DNA from: Berkiella sp963829835
Lineage (GTDB): Bacteria > Pseudomonadota > Gammaproteobacteria > Berkiellales > Berkiellaceae
NCBI GenBank assembly: GCA_963829835.1
Contig: CAWHKC010000004.1
Location: forward strand, 620,001 to 684,000
Reading direction: 5' to 3'
Length of the DNA: 64,000 nucleotides
The notes beneath the pieces are model-generated. The model did no database searches and was not told where the DNA came from. It was given only the letters and a program-made list of their open reading frames with translations. The position numbers and the translations under genes are program-made. Positions 35,170 through 44,080 of this stretch are shown piece after piece. Within the stretch, counting starts at the first letter, position 1. Each line of letters starts with the position of its first letter.

Positions 35170-37278
35170 CTATTGGCCCCAGGCTTGTTCTTTTAGTTGC
35201 AAGTCTTGCTCTTTATCTTCCTCGGGCACTTGGGTTTCACCACCTTGAACCGGTAGTTTAAAGCCAGCGACTGAATCACGTAATTCAATAGCCAGTTCAG
35301 CAAGATGCCCAATGGATGCCGCTGTCGTCATAGATCCGGATGCTGTTTGCGTGGTAATTTCCTGAATAACACCCATCGTTTTGGAAATTTTACTTGCTGT
35401 TAGAGCTTGCTGTTGGGCTTCATTTGAAATATTTTGAATTAACTCAGCCAAATGAAGAGAAACGCTTTCAATTTTTTCTAATGCAACACCCGCATCTTGC
35501 GCAAGACGTGCACCTTGAACAACTTCTGCTGTTGTTTGTTCCATCGATTTCACTGTCTCACTGGTATCATTTTGAATAGCATGTACTAATGCTTCAATTT
35601 GCTTTGTTGCAAGACTCGAGCGCTCGGCTAGTCGTTGAACTTCTTCAGCAACCACAGCAAACCCTTTTCCAGCTTCACCTGCCATCGCTGCTTGAATAGC
35701 TGCATTTAAAGCCAAAATATTAGTCTGATCGGTGATATCATCAATCAGAGATACTGTATCTCCAATTTCTTGAGAGCTTTCACCCAATCGTTTAATTTGT
35801 TTCGCTGTTTCTTGAATTTGTCCCTTGATGCGTTCCATCCCACTGATAGTGTTTTGAACCATGGTCACGCCACTTTTCGCAATATTTACTGAGTTTTCAG
35901 CAACCTCCGTACTTTCTGTCGCATTAGCCGACACATGCTCAATGGAAGCGGCCATCGCATTAATAGCTGCGGTTGCACCAACAATTTCTTTAGCTTGGTT
36001 TTCACTTGCTTGAGCAAGTAATCTTGCTGTTGTTTGAGCTTCTTGGGCTGAGGCAGAAACTTGAACTGCTGTATCATTAATCGTAAATACGAGTTTTCGT
36101 AATGCATTAATCGCATAGTTAACAGATTCTGCAATAGCACCGGTAATATCTTCACCCACTGTCGCATGCACTGTTAAATCACCGTCGGCAAGATTGGCTA
36201 ATTCATCAAGCAGTCGCCACACGGCTGCTCTGTTTGCCCTATGTTGTGAGGCAGTTTGGGCTAGACTTATCTTTGTATCTGAGTAAAGTTGATAAGACAT
36301 CCACAATAACAATACAATACACACAGCTCCTAAAAAATACCCTGAGAAAGGCCCAATTAATCTTTTTTCAGAAGCTTTAGCATAAGCACGAAGTAATTCC
36401 GTTGATTGATCAAGCAGCGTTTGGCTCCCAAGAAATATATCGTATGAAGCCGTTCTAACTAACATTAATTGCTCTGAAATTTGAATAATTTGCTGGACAT
36501 TCTCTTCTACGTAGCTAAATTTTTCTGTGATGACATCAAGAATTTTTCTGGCTTCAGGATCGGTAACTTTCGTCACTGCCAAAGCGGCATTTCCTTCTCT
36601 CATCCCGTTTAAATAGCTGCCAAATAAATTTGCCTGCCTAGAAAAGGCATCTGCCGCATCAACAGCATCTTCTCCACCTTGAAGCACTTTATCTAAGTAA
36701 CGAATAATTCTCTCAGCAATCCATTTTTGACGTGCAGCAACAGATATTTGGTCCCCTGGTGCATTATTTTTCAATAAAATATCAATTACCTTATCGCATT
36801 CGACTTGCAATTGAGGAATCGTTTTATTTAGATTGGTGGCAATTTGATGTAATTCTAATAATGAGTTTTGGCGGCTTAGAATGGCATCGGCTTTTTCCCG
36901 AAGGGGTTTCCATGTTTCTTCTAAACGCAGCAATTCTCGATGACGAATATCTGCAGCCGTTGGAGGCAGACCGGTTTTGATATCGCCATTGATTAGCGAA
37001 TCCAGACCCGTATCAAATTCATCTCGGCGATTACGCAATAATTCAAAAGCATCCTGAATGCCATCAGCTGCATTGCTGGCATTTTTTGCCAAACTTTGTG
37101 ACAATATTCTCAATTCGCCTGCAATAGCAATATAATGTTTATCGTTCTCATCTTGAACACTCACATACCAAAAGTTAATAAACATGAGCAAAATGCTCAG
37201 TGTTAATAAAATCCCAACAAAAGCATAATCCTTTTTGATGCCGGTGTGAGAAATGGATTCCTTGTCAATAACTGCCAT
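35170..37278 (-). CDS. pilJ: methyl-accepting chemotaxis protein, PilJ type
   Basis: A 702-residue receptor. One span lies near residues 19-38, a long helical periplasmic region (about 40-315) contains two PilJ-type four-helix modules, and a second span (about 318-337) follows. A cytoplasmic signalling domain completes it, with the hairpin tip ILALNAAIQAAMAGEAGKGF and VVAEEVQRLAERS. The start is the ATG at 37278, two bases after the pilI stop. It should sense surface or pilus signals and drive the kinase gene that follows. Confidence 0.88.
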   Translation of the reverse strand: MAVIDKESISHTGIKKDYAFVGILLTLSILLMFINFWYVSVQDENDKHYIAIAGELRILSQSLAKNASNAADGIQDAFELLRNRRDEFDTGLDSLINGDIKTGLPPTAADIRHRELLRLEETWKPLREKADAILSRQNSLLELHQIATNLNKTIPQLQVECDKVIDILLKNNAPGDQISVAARQKWIAERIIRYLDKVLQGGEDAVDAADAFSRQANLFGSYLNGMREGNAALAVTKVTDPEARKILDVITEKFSYVEENVQQIIQISEQLMLVRTASYDIFLGSQTLLDQSTELLRAYAKASEKRLIGPFSGYFLGAVCIVLLLWMSYQLYSDTKISLAQTASQHRANRAAVWRLLDELANLADGDLTVHATVGEDITGAIAESVNYAINALRKLVFTINDTAVQVSASAQEAQTTARLLAQASENQAKEIVGATAAINAMAASIEHVSANATESTEVAENSVNIAKSGVTMVQNTISGMERIKGQIQETAKQIKRLGESSQEIGDTVSLIDDITDQTNILALNAAIQAAMAGEAGKGFAVVAEEVQRLAERSSLATKQIEALVHAIQNDTSETVKSMEQTTAEVVQGARLAQDAGVALEKIESVSLHLAELIQNISNEAQQQALTASKISKTMGVIQEITTQTASGSMTTAASIGHLAELAIELRDSVAGFKLPVQGGETQVPEEDKEQDLQLKEQAWGQ

Positions 37279-37279
37279 A

Positions 37280-37852
37280 TCAATCCTCAACCTCGATAAT
37301 CTCATCCTCTCTTAAAGCCACATCTCGAAAGCTGGGATCTTGCATTATTGCTTTGCAGCTAATAATAGGCAGCTCCACATGTTCGTTTATAAAAGCGCCA
37401 ATAATGAACGGCGTTAATTCGGCAATATTGTGTTGTGTTTGCGCTCTTCTTTCTTGGGAAGCAATGCGTTGTAAGCCCAATACTCTATCAACCAATATGC
37501 CAAAATATTCTTCATGGCTATTGATGACTAAGATTCTTGAATAATGCGTAATCGTTGATATTTTCTTCGTTAATAAGCCGTTTAACTCTGTCACAGGAAA
37601 AAGTTCTCCACGGCAAGTTACCATCCCTCGTAACCATGGTTTTACCCCAGGTACTGGTGCAAATTCCGGAACCCGCATAATTTCCACAACTTCTTCAAGG
37701 GGCGTCAATAAAACATGTCGACCTGATAAAAATGACACGCCAACCCAATTATCCGCTGACGTTTCATGATAGGGTAAACCTTTGGCGCAGCTAAGGATCT
37801 CCTCTTCTAAAGAGGCTAGGAAGATAAATGGTGTTTGCTTTTGTGATCGCAT
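37280..37852 (-). CDS. pilI: CheW-like adaptor, PilI type
   Basis: A 190-residue CheW-domain protein: WVGVSFLSGRHVLLTPLEEVVEIM, PWLRGMVTCRGELFPVTELNG, RILVINSHEEYFGILVDRVLGL. This is the PilI type of adaptor linking PilJ to the kinase. It is the first gene of the pilI-pilJ-kinase-chpC operon. The usual response-regulator genes pilG and pilH are absent upstream. Confidence 0.85.
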   Translation of the reverse strand: MRSQKQTPFIFLASLEEEILSCAKGLPYHETSADNWVGVSFLSGRHVLLTPLEEVVEIMRVPEFAPVPGVKPWLRGMVTCRGELFPVTELNGLLTKKISTITHYSRILVINSHEEYFGILVDRVLGLQRIASQERRAQTQHNIAELTPFIIGAFINEHVELPIISCKAIMQDPSFRDVALREDEIIEVED

Positions 37853-37966
37853 GCCTTTGCCTTACAATGAACTCATCCCTTGGCTGCATAAGAATGTAAG
37901 CGCCTAACATAATAATAGTAGCAATGGCTATCCTTGTTTGTCGATTAAACACTGATGGATAAAAGC

Positions 37967-38596
37967 ATGGTTAATTTATCAGTTAAATGCACTTCACTGT
38001 TTTTGGATGAACAGCATCGTTTTGTTCGAATGTTGTTTTTGGCTGCAATACTGCATTTGTTATTGTTTCTGACGCTTGATGTTCGCTTTAATACGATGAA
38101 GCCTTTGAAAAATATGATGGCTCAAATCATTGATGTCAGGCTCAATCCCGAACAACCTGAAATTGAATACACAGCAAAGAATCAAAGTTCAAATGCTCTT
38201 CCTGAGTTAGAAGGAATAACCTTTGGAGTCAAACCCCAAGAACAAAAACGAAGACGAACTGTTTCTGCTGCAGCGCACGAAAGTAGGGATGCTTCCTATC
38301 TAACCAGGTGGCAATCCTATGTCGAACAATATGGAAATAATCACTATCCTGAAGTCGCTTTAAAAAACAATTTACGTGGTAATTTAAGATTGCTGGTTGC
38401 CGTGAATAAAGATGGAACAATACATGAAGTGAGTATCCGCCAATCTTCCGGTTCCGCTGTCCTTGACCAAGCAGCCATTAATCTTGTCTACCAAGCCGCG
38501 CCATTTGAACCGTTGCCTCCTGAGGTTGCAAACGACATAGAAATACTGGAAATAATACGGACCTGGCAATTTAGAGGTAAGTTTTCCACCTCATAG
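37967..38596 (+). CDS. tonB: TonB family energy transducer
   Basis: A 209-residue protein. An N-terminal span (RMLFLAAILHLLLFLTLDV) precedes a periplasmic linker of moderate length and a C-terminal TonB domain (about 110-205) with YPEVALKNNLRGNLRLLVAV, the DGTIHEVSIRQSSGSAVLDQAA motif and a final WQFRGKF. TonB carries ion-gradient energy from ExbB-ExbD to outer-membrane receptors. The linker lacks the long Pro-Glu/Pro-Lys stretch of E. coli TonB. I use the ATG at 37967, preceded by GGA; an ATG at 37955 is possible. No exbB or exbD is nearby. Confidence 0.8.
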   Translation: MVNLSVKCTSLFLDEQHRFVRMLFLAAILHLLLFLTLDVRFNTMKPLKNMMAQIIDVRLNPEQPEIEYTAKNQSSNALPELEGITFGVKPQEQKRRRTVSAAAHESRDASYLTRWQSYVEQYGNNHYPEVALKNNLRGNLRLLVAVNKDGTIHEVSIRQSSGSAVLDQAAINLVYQAAPFEPLPPEVANDIEILEIIRTWQFRGKFSTS

Positions 38597-38701
38597 TGAA
38601 AATCATACTGACCTAATGCCTATGTCCCACTACCGCCAAAACTATGAACATAGTAAGATGACATATTATAGGGGGCTGTGTCTTACCCTCAAGGTGTAAT
38701 A

Positions 38702-39268
38702 ATGAGTGTATATACTTCATTGCGTGACCATTTTCTAATTGCTATGCCAACGATGGCCGATCCGCATTTTTCTCATTCTGTTATCTACATTTGCGAACAT
38801 TCACCAGAAGGTGCAATGGGAATTGTGATTAATATGCCCTTAAGTATTCATTTAGGGGATGTTTTACAAAATATGAATATCAAATCTGATGATAGTGGAT
38901 TGTCTCAAACACCCGTACTGGCCGGTGGCCCTATTCAGCAAGAAAGAGGATTCGTCATCCATCGTGGCAGCACAGATAAATGGGAATCTTCTTTAGCGCT
39001 AACGAAAAGTATTAGTATTACGACATCTAAAGATATTTTATTCGCCATTGCCAATCACAAAGGTCCAAAGGATCTTATCATTGCATTAGGCTATGCAGGT
39101 TGGGACAGCGGTCAATTAGAGCGTGAGATAGCGCAAAATACATGGTTATGTGGACCTGCCGATCCGCAAGTTTTATTTGATATCGCACCTGAAAATCGCT
39201 GGCGTGCCGCCGGCGCTTTATTAGGGGTTGATATGGATTGCTTATCGTTGGAAGTTGGCCATGCCTGA
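38702..39268 (+). CDS. yqgE: YqgE/AlgH family protein
   Basis: A 188-residue UPF0301 protein: FLIAMPTMADPHFSHSVIYI, CEHSPEGAMGIVINMP, VLAGGPIQQERGFVIH and ALGYAGWDSGQLEREI are diagnostic. Its biochemical role is unsettled (AlgH in Pseudomonas). I choose the ATG at 38702, seven bases after AAGG, rather than an in-frame GTG at 38678. It lies just ahead of ruvX, as in many gammaproteobacteria. Confidence 0.92.
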   Translation: MSVYTSLRDHFLIAMPTMADPHFSHSVIYICEHSPEGAMGIVINMPLSIHLGDVLQNMNIKSDDSGLSQTPVLAGGPIQQERGFVIHRGSTDKWESSLALTKSISITTSKDILFAIANHKGPKDLIIALGYAGWDSGQLEREIAQNTWLCGPADPQVLFDIAPENRWRAAGALLGVDMDCLSLEVGHA

Positions 39269-39283
39269 GGTTTTTAAAGGATA

Positions 39284-39709
39284 ATGGTGACGACTGGTAC
39301 ATATCTGGGTTTCGATTTTGGTACAAAACGATTAGGCATTGCTGTTGGTCAATCTATCACGAAAACGGCTCGACCTCTTATCACTTTACAGGTTCACAAA
39401 GGCGTTCCACAATGGGAAGAACTAGCCAAAATTATTGATGACTGGCTTCCCAAAGGTCTTATTGTTGGACTCCCCTTACAGCCAGATGGCTCGGATTCTC
39501 CTACTAGTCTTAAAGCACAAAAATTAGGTCGTCAATTGACCAATCATTTTAAGCTCCCTGTTTATTATATCGAGGAAAGACTCACAAGCGTTGCCGCCAA
39601 AGAGCGTTCCCAAGAGTATTATGGGGCATCTTTGATGCATAGAGATCTCGATGCACTAGCAGCCGCCATCATTTTAGAGTCATGGTTCAATAGCAAAGGA
39701 AACGATTAA
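39284..39709 (+). CDS. ruvX: Holliday-junction resolvase-like / 16S rRNA processing protein RuvX (YqgF)
   Basis: A 141-residue RNase H-fold protein. Motifs: YLGFDFGTKRLGIAVGQ (first catalytic Asp), IVGLPLQPDGSDSPTS, YYIEERLTSVAAKERS (Glu) and RDLDALAAAIILESW (last Asp). E. coli YqgF matures the 5' end of 16S rRNA. AAAGGATA precedes the ATG. It sits between yqgE and pyrB, two bases ahead of the latter. Confidence 0.93.
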   Translation: MVTTGTYLGFDFGTKRLGIAVGQSITKTARPLITLQVHKGVPQWEELAKIIDDWLPKGLIVGLPLQPDGSDSPTSLKAQKLGRQLTNHFKLPVYYIEERLTSVAAKERSQEYYGASLMHRDLDALAAAIILESWFNSKGND

Positions 39710-39711
39710 GC

Positions 39712-40665
39712 ATGCTCCAGCTCAATAAGCAAAATCGTCTTAAACATTTACTGACAATCGATGGGCTCAAAAAAGATCATATTATTGAAATCCTAGATAA
39801 GGCTGAAGAATTTTTTACCCCCACAACAGGGGAAATCATTCAAGCAAATCACTTGCAGGGTAAAACAGTTGCCAATCTTTTTTTTGAACCCTCAACTCGC
39901 ACCCGCTCCACATTTGAATTGGCCGCCAAAAAACTTTCTGCGAGTGTATTGAATTTAGATATATCCCATTCTTCTACTTCCAAAGGGGAATCCTTACGCG
40001 ACACGGTACGTAATCTGCAAGCCATGCAATGTCAGATTTTCGTGGTTCGTCATGCCAGTAGCGGCGCGGCGCATTTTGTCGCACAACATGTTAATGAGGG
40101 TGTTGCTATCATTAATGCTGGAGATGGCACTCACGCTCATCCCACCCAAGCGTTGCTGGACATGTTTACTATCCGAAAGCATCGTGGTGATTTTAGAAAA
40201 CTCAGTGTCGCCATTGTAGGGGATATTTTACATTCTCGGGTTGCCCGTTCACAAATTCATGCCTTACATATCTTAGGTGTAACTGATATCAGAGTGATTG
40301 GTCCAAAAACATTGTTGCCTTCCCATATTGAACAGTTGGGAGTACATGTATTCCATGATTTACGTCAAGGACTAAAAGGAGTCGATGTGATCATGATGTT
40401 ACGATTACAGACAGAGAGAATGCAGTCAGGATTACTTCCCAAAGGTAATGCTTATTATCGATTGTATGGTTTATCTTCTGAAACCTTGAGTGCTGCTAAT
40501 CCTAATGCCTTGATTATTCATCCGGGCCCCATTAATCGTGGCGTTGAAATTCAATCTGACATCGCTGATAGCCCCAATGCCGTGATCCTTGATCAAGTCA
40601 CTAACGGCATCGCAGTACGGATGGCAGTGATGTCATTATTAACCGAGAATGCCTTAAAATCATGA
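39712..40665 (+). CDS. pyrB: aspartate carbamoyltransferase catalytic chain
   Basis: A 317-residue enzyme forming carbamoyl-aspartate for pyrimidine synthesis. The carbamoyl-phosphate loop FFEPSTRTRSTFELAAKKL lies near residue 60. The second-subunit loop SSTSKGESLRDT, then GDGTHAHPTQALLDMFTI and HPGPINRGVEI, complete the site. No pyrI is present. As in Pseudomonas, it is followed by an inactive dihydroorotase homologue, which there is needed for ATCase assembly. Confidence 0.95.
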   Translation: MLQLNKQNRLKHLLTIDGLKKDHIIEILDKAEEFFTPTTGEIIQANHLQGKTVANLFFEPSTRTRSTFELAAKKLSASVLNLDISHSSTSKGESLRDTVRNLQAMQCQIFVVRHASSGAAHFVAQHVNEGVAIINAGDGTHAHPTQALLDMFTIRKHRGDFRKLSVAIVGDILHSRVARSQIHALHILGVTDIRVIGPKTLLPSHIEQLGVHVFHDLRQGLKGVDVIMMLRLQTERMQSGLLPKGNAYYRLYGLSSETLSAANPNALIIHPGPINRGVEIQSDIADSPNAVILDQVTNGIAVRMAVMSLLTENALKS

Positions 40666-40675
40666 TAGGTTTAAC

Positions 40676-41944
40676 ATGAAAATAGCAATTCAAAATGGCC
40701 GCCTTATTGATGTGGCCAATGGTATTGATAAAATCACGGATTTAACCATAGAAAATGGAAAAATAAAGCATATTGGCCCCTTTTCTCCAGATTTTGAGGC
40801 CGATAAAACCATTGATGCCAAAAATTGTTGGGTACTACCTGGATTAGTGGATGTTTGCTGTCGTCCTCAGATGCAACACCCTCATGGCACAACATTGCAA
40901 GATGAAGCCGTCGCAGCCATAAAGCGCGGGATCACTTCAGTTTGTATACCACCGGATGGCGACCCCATAGTGGATACCAGCGCTAATGTTGTCCGTTTAA
41001 AGCAACAACGTAATAATCTGCTTCCATCGATATACCCCATCGGCGCCTTAACGTCACAGTTGCAAGGGGGATCGATAGCCGATCTCACCGCTCTTCATGA
41101 AGCTGGTTGTATCGCCTTTAGTAATGCGCAACGACCTATCACCGACTTAAAAATGCTGCGCCATTGTTATGAGTATGCAGCCAGTTTTAATTTACTAATT
41201 GTTGTGCAACCTTTTGATGAATCCCTCGCCAAGGGAGGCATAGCGCATGAAGGTCAAGTTGCTACTCGCCTAGGTTTGACGGGGATCCCTGTTAGTGCTG
41301 AAACGGTTGCTGTTGCTCAACATCTTTTACTCATGAAACAATGTGATGTCCGAGTGCATTTTACTTGTCTATCAAGTAGCGATGCCGTGATGCAAATCAG
41401 CGATGCCAAAGCACAAGGTCTTAAAGTAACCGCAGACACTGCTATGCATATGTTACATCTTACCGAAATGGACACGGCTAGCTTTGATGCTAATTGTCAC
41501 TTATATCCCCCTTTACGTAGTCTTCGCGATAGGGATGCCTTAATACAGGGTGTCAACGAAGGGGTAATTGATGCCATTTGTTCTGATCATCGCCCCTTAG
41601 ATACCATTGCTAAATTGGCGCCTTTTGGCGATACCATTCCAGGGCTGTCAGCCCTTGATACTTATCTTTCTCTTGGTTTACACCTTGTTAACCAAAAGAA
41701 AATTGATCTCCATAAACTACTTGGTGCAATGACATATAATGCAGCACAATTGTTTTCCCTACCTGCAGGCACACTATCTGTTGGAGCGATTGCTGATGTT
41801 TGCATTGTTGATCCGACAAGGTATTTTGCTGTTGATGAAAAGACCCTTTTCAGTAAAGGTAAAAATACCCCTTTTAAAGGCTGGGAGATCCCAGGTATTG
41901 TGACGCACACGTTAGTGCATGGCCAAATTGTTTATGAGATTTAA
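40676..41944 (+). CDS. pyrC': dihydroorotase-like PyrC' (catalytically inactive subunit of ATCase)
   Basis: A 422-residue amidohydrolase-fold protein of the type I dihydroorotase family. The barrel frame is intact (PGLVDV at about residue 57; FSNAQRPITDLKML; CSDHRPLD near 305; GAIADVCIVDP at the C-terminus). However, the zinc-binding D-x-H-x-H-x-R of active enzymes reads DVCCRP here, so both metal-binding histidines are missing. In Pseudomonas such a PyrC' has no activity and holds together the PyrB dodecamer. The position directly after pyrB supports this. A true dihydroorotase must be encoded elsewhere. Confidence 0.88.
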   Translation: MKIAIQNGRLIDVANGIDKITDLTIENGKIKHIGPFSPDFEADKTIDAKNCWVLPGLVDVCCRPQMQHPHGTTLQDEAVAAIKRGITSVCIPPDGDPIVDTSANVVRLKQQRNNLLPSIYPIGALTSQLQGGSIADLTALHEAGCIAFSNAQRPITDLKMLRHCYEYAASFNLLIVVQPFDESLAKGGIAHEGQVATRLGLTGIPVSAETVAVAQHLLLMKQCDVRVHFTCLSSSDAVMQISDAKAQGLKVTADTAMHMLHLTEMDTASFDANCHLYPPLRSLRDRDALIQGVNEGVIDAICSDHRPLDTIAKLAPFGDTIPGLSALDTYLSLGLHLVNQKKIDLHKLLGAMTYNAAQLFSLPAGTLSVGAIADVCIVDPTRYFAVDEKTLFSKGKNTPFKGWEIPGIVTHTLVHGQIVYEI

Positions 41945-42518
41945 TTCTCAAGAAATTGTTAACAACTACTATCACCTGAGGCTAGATTGCCCTGATATTG
42001 CCAAACAAGCGCTTCCTGGTCAGTTTGTGATTTTGGAAGAAAAATTTCCCTGTTATATTATGGGACAAAACCAAGGATTAGAACTCATTGCTGATAAAGC
42101 AGTAATGGAATACCTCCAGGATAAGCAAGAAATAAGCCTTTCCTCTTTACAAGGTTCGCCTCTTACCCCACCCGATAAAAATCAAGCCCTTTTGCTCATC
42201 ACTGAAGATGATGGTTTAAGTGCCCTTATTTTTTATCTTAAAAAGTATCGAGCCCATTTTAAGGGGTTAGTGCTGGTAGGGGCCACAAAGGCCTTCCCTT
42301 TTGCGCCCTGCCCTTCAAAACTATTAATCCAGGGGTTACCACCCTCTGTTATTGCCTCGATTCCTTTATTAGAAGATTGGGGAATCCCTAACCGATTAGC
42401 CAGCATACAGGATGTGCCGGGCGTTTATGAGGGGACTGTGAAAGATTTAGCTAAGCTTTGGACAAGCGATCAAACATTCTCTATTCAAAAGTTATGGATA
42501 CCCTCTTTAAAAATATGA
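41934..42518 (+). CDS. PyrK-like ferredoxin-reductase-fold protein
   Basis: A 194-residue protein whose N-terminal half (NNYYHLRLDCPDIAKQALPGQFVILEE) matches the FAD-binding barrel of PyrK/ferredoxin reductases. Its second half (LLLITEDDGLSALIFYLKKY ... VPGVYEGTVKDLAKLW) follows the NAD-domain pattern. It lacks the C-terminal cysteine cluster that holds the 2Fe-2S centre of PyrK. The start overlaps the pyrC' stop; an ATG at 41919 would add five residues. Position after pyrB-pyrC' suggests a link to pyrimidine synthesis, but the call rests on weak similarity. Confidence 0.5.
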   Translation: MRFNSQEIVNNYYHLRLDCPDIAKQALPGQFVILEEKFPCYIMGQNQGLELIADKAVMEYLQDKQEISLSSLQGSPLTPPDKNQALLLITEDDGLSALIFYLKKYRAHFKGLVLVGATKAFPFAPCPSKLLIQGLPPSVIASIPLLEDWGIPNRLASIQDVPGVYEGTVKDLAKLWTSDQTFSIQKLWIPSLKI

Positions 42519-42520
42519 TC

Positions 42521-44077
42521 TTATGTTTTAGGATGTTTCTTTCCCTCTCTCTTTTCCTTTAGCCGTTTTTCAATATCTATCTCGGGAAGATTCCTATTAA
42601 GTTCCTCAAAAAACGCCTTTCTAGCAGGTGTGTCATCTTGTGCTCTTTGTGGGGTTATAACTTTTGGTAGCGTTGAGAGATTTTTTGCATTGGGCGCAAC
42701 TGGTTGCACCTCATGTGAGAGCGGCGGCACTTTTAATGTCACCCCTGGAATAGAAATAGACGGCAAAGTTTCACGTGCCTTCTCATCTTTTATCTTCTTC
42801 AAAGCTTCACTAACCGCTTTATCGATATCAACTGGCTCCCCTTTGGCTCTTTGTCCTCTCAATTCATCATAAATAGCGGCTAACATTTTCGTTTTAGGGG
42901 CTAAGGCTGGCTTATAGTCCTTGGGCGCTTCTTTTTTCACTTTCGATGTGGTGATAGTCTCTTTTTTCATTTGATCAGCTAGTGCTAATTCAACTTTATT
43001 AAGCAGTTTGTCCTCAATTACACTGGTAAAGCTCGCAACGATAGCCTTTTGTACATTTTCTATCACTGCTCCTTGCTGCAATTTCTCTTTTTTAGGATCA
43101 GCTGCCACATTAAATCCCTTGCTATAAACTTTAAGATTGGGATCTTTCCCGACTGCCTTTGACAATTCAGCACCATATTTTCGTTGCTGCGCTTCATCTA
43201 AATGCTGAACATCCGTATTTAAAGCCAATTGCGATGCTATTTCACAAATGGCTACAATGGGAATACTTTCGATACCTTTATCTTTGACAAACGGCGGACC
43301 ATTTTTTCCCATCTGCACCATCATACCAGCAACCAAATTGGCATAAGCTTGAAAGTACTTTTTTGCTTGTTCTTGATCAAAATTTCGAGCTAATAATATA
43401 GGATTGATATATCTGGGAATTCCCTGAAAGAGCGCTGCTTCACCCATTTCAAATCTGACCCCCTTGGGAGCTGTAAGATCTTTACTTTTAATAAGCGTGG
43501 CGATATAACCTGCGAAATTACGTTCAGCGCCACCACCTGAGGTCTTGGTCACTTTAGCAATTGCGGGTGAATATTTGTCAAAAAAACTAACCACATTAAA
43601 CAAATCTGTTCTCAGTGTTGAAACGGCGGCCGTCAAAATAGTATCATCTATTTTACTGCCTTGAGGTGGTATAGATGATCTTAATGCTCTGGATAACTTT
43701 TCAGAAAATTTAGCAAGTTTCTCAGAAGGAATATTAAGAATGGCTTCCTCAAAATACTCTTCAATAATTTTGTTAAAATAGGCGTCAAAGTTATCACCAA
43801 TTTTTAAACCTGCTAAGATTTCATCGCTCTCATCGCTAATTGATTTTTCAAATTCCGCTTTAATTCTTTCTCTATAGTGTGTTTTTTCAACAATTGATTT
43901 CAATTCTTTGTTTTTAGCAACTTGATCATCAAGATAATTATTAAGCATAGAAAATCCTAATTGTCGCAGCTTTTCATCTCGTATATCTTTACTAACAAAC
44001 TCTTTATAGTTTTTAAGAAAACCTTCCTTTAAAATATTTTTGCGCTGCTCAAGCGTCAGGGGACCTACATTAGTCAT
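42521..44077 (-). CDS. 518-residue protein of unknown function in effector island
   Basis: I do not recognise this protein. It is soluble and mostly helical. Residues about 1-130 are charged helices. A better-ordered middle region (150-330) contains AERNFAGYIATLI and QGIPRYINPILLARNF. A low-complexity Lys/Pro-rich stretch (360-470) and a charged C-terminal helix (KAFFEELNRNLPEIDIEKRL) follow. There is no signal peptide or span. Its strong GGAGGA ribosome site lies in the last codons of the upstream RhoGEF-like gene, so it is coupled to it. A C-terminal charged tail suits a type IVB effector, but this is inference only. Confidence 0.55.
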   Translation of the reverse strand: MTNVGPLTLEQRKNILKEGFLKNYKEFVSKDIRDEKLRQLGFSMLNNYLDDQVAKNKELKSIVEKTHYRERIKAEFEKSISDESDEILAGLKIGDNFDAYFNKIIEEYFEEAILNIPSEKLAKFSEKLSRALRSSIPPQGSKIDDTILTAAVSTLRTDLFNVVSFFDKYSPAIAKVTKTSGGGAERNFAGYIATLIKSKDLTAPKGVRFEMGEAALFQGIPRYINPILLARNFDQEQAKKYFQAYANLVAGMMVQMGKNGPPFVKDKGIESIPIVAICEIASQLALNTDVQHLDEAQQRKYGAELSKAVGKDPNLKVYSKGFNVAADPKKEKLQQGAVIENVQKAIVASFTSVIEDKLLNKVELALADQMKKETITTSKVKKEAPKDYKPALAPKTKMLAAIYDELRGQRAKGEPVDIDKAVSEALKKIKDEKARETLPSISIPGVTLKVPPLSHEVQPVAPNAKNLSTLPKVITPQRAQDDTPARKAFFEELNRNLPEIDIEKRLKEKREGKKHPKT

Positions 44078-44080
44078 TAC

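Noticed and set aside
42521..44077. RasGAP or RhoGAP identity for the 518-residue protein
   Set aside because: Attractive by context, but I could not place an arginine finger or a GAP block order, so it is left as unknown.
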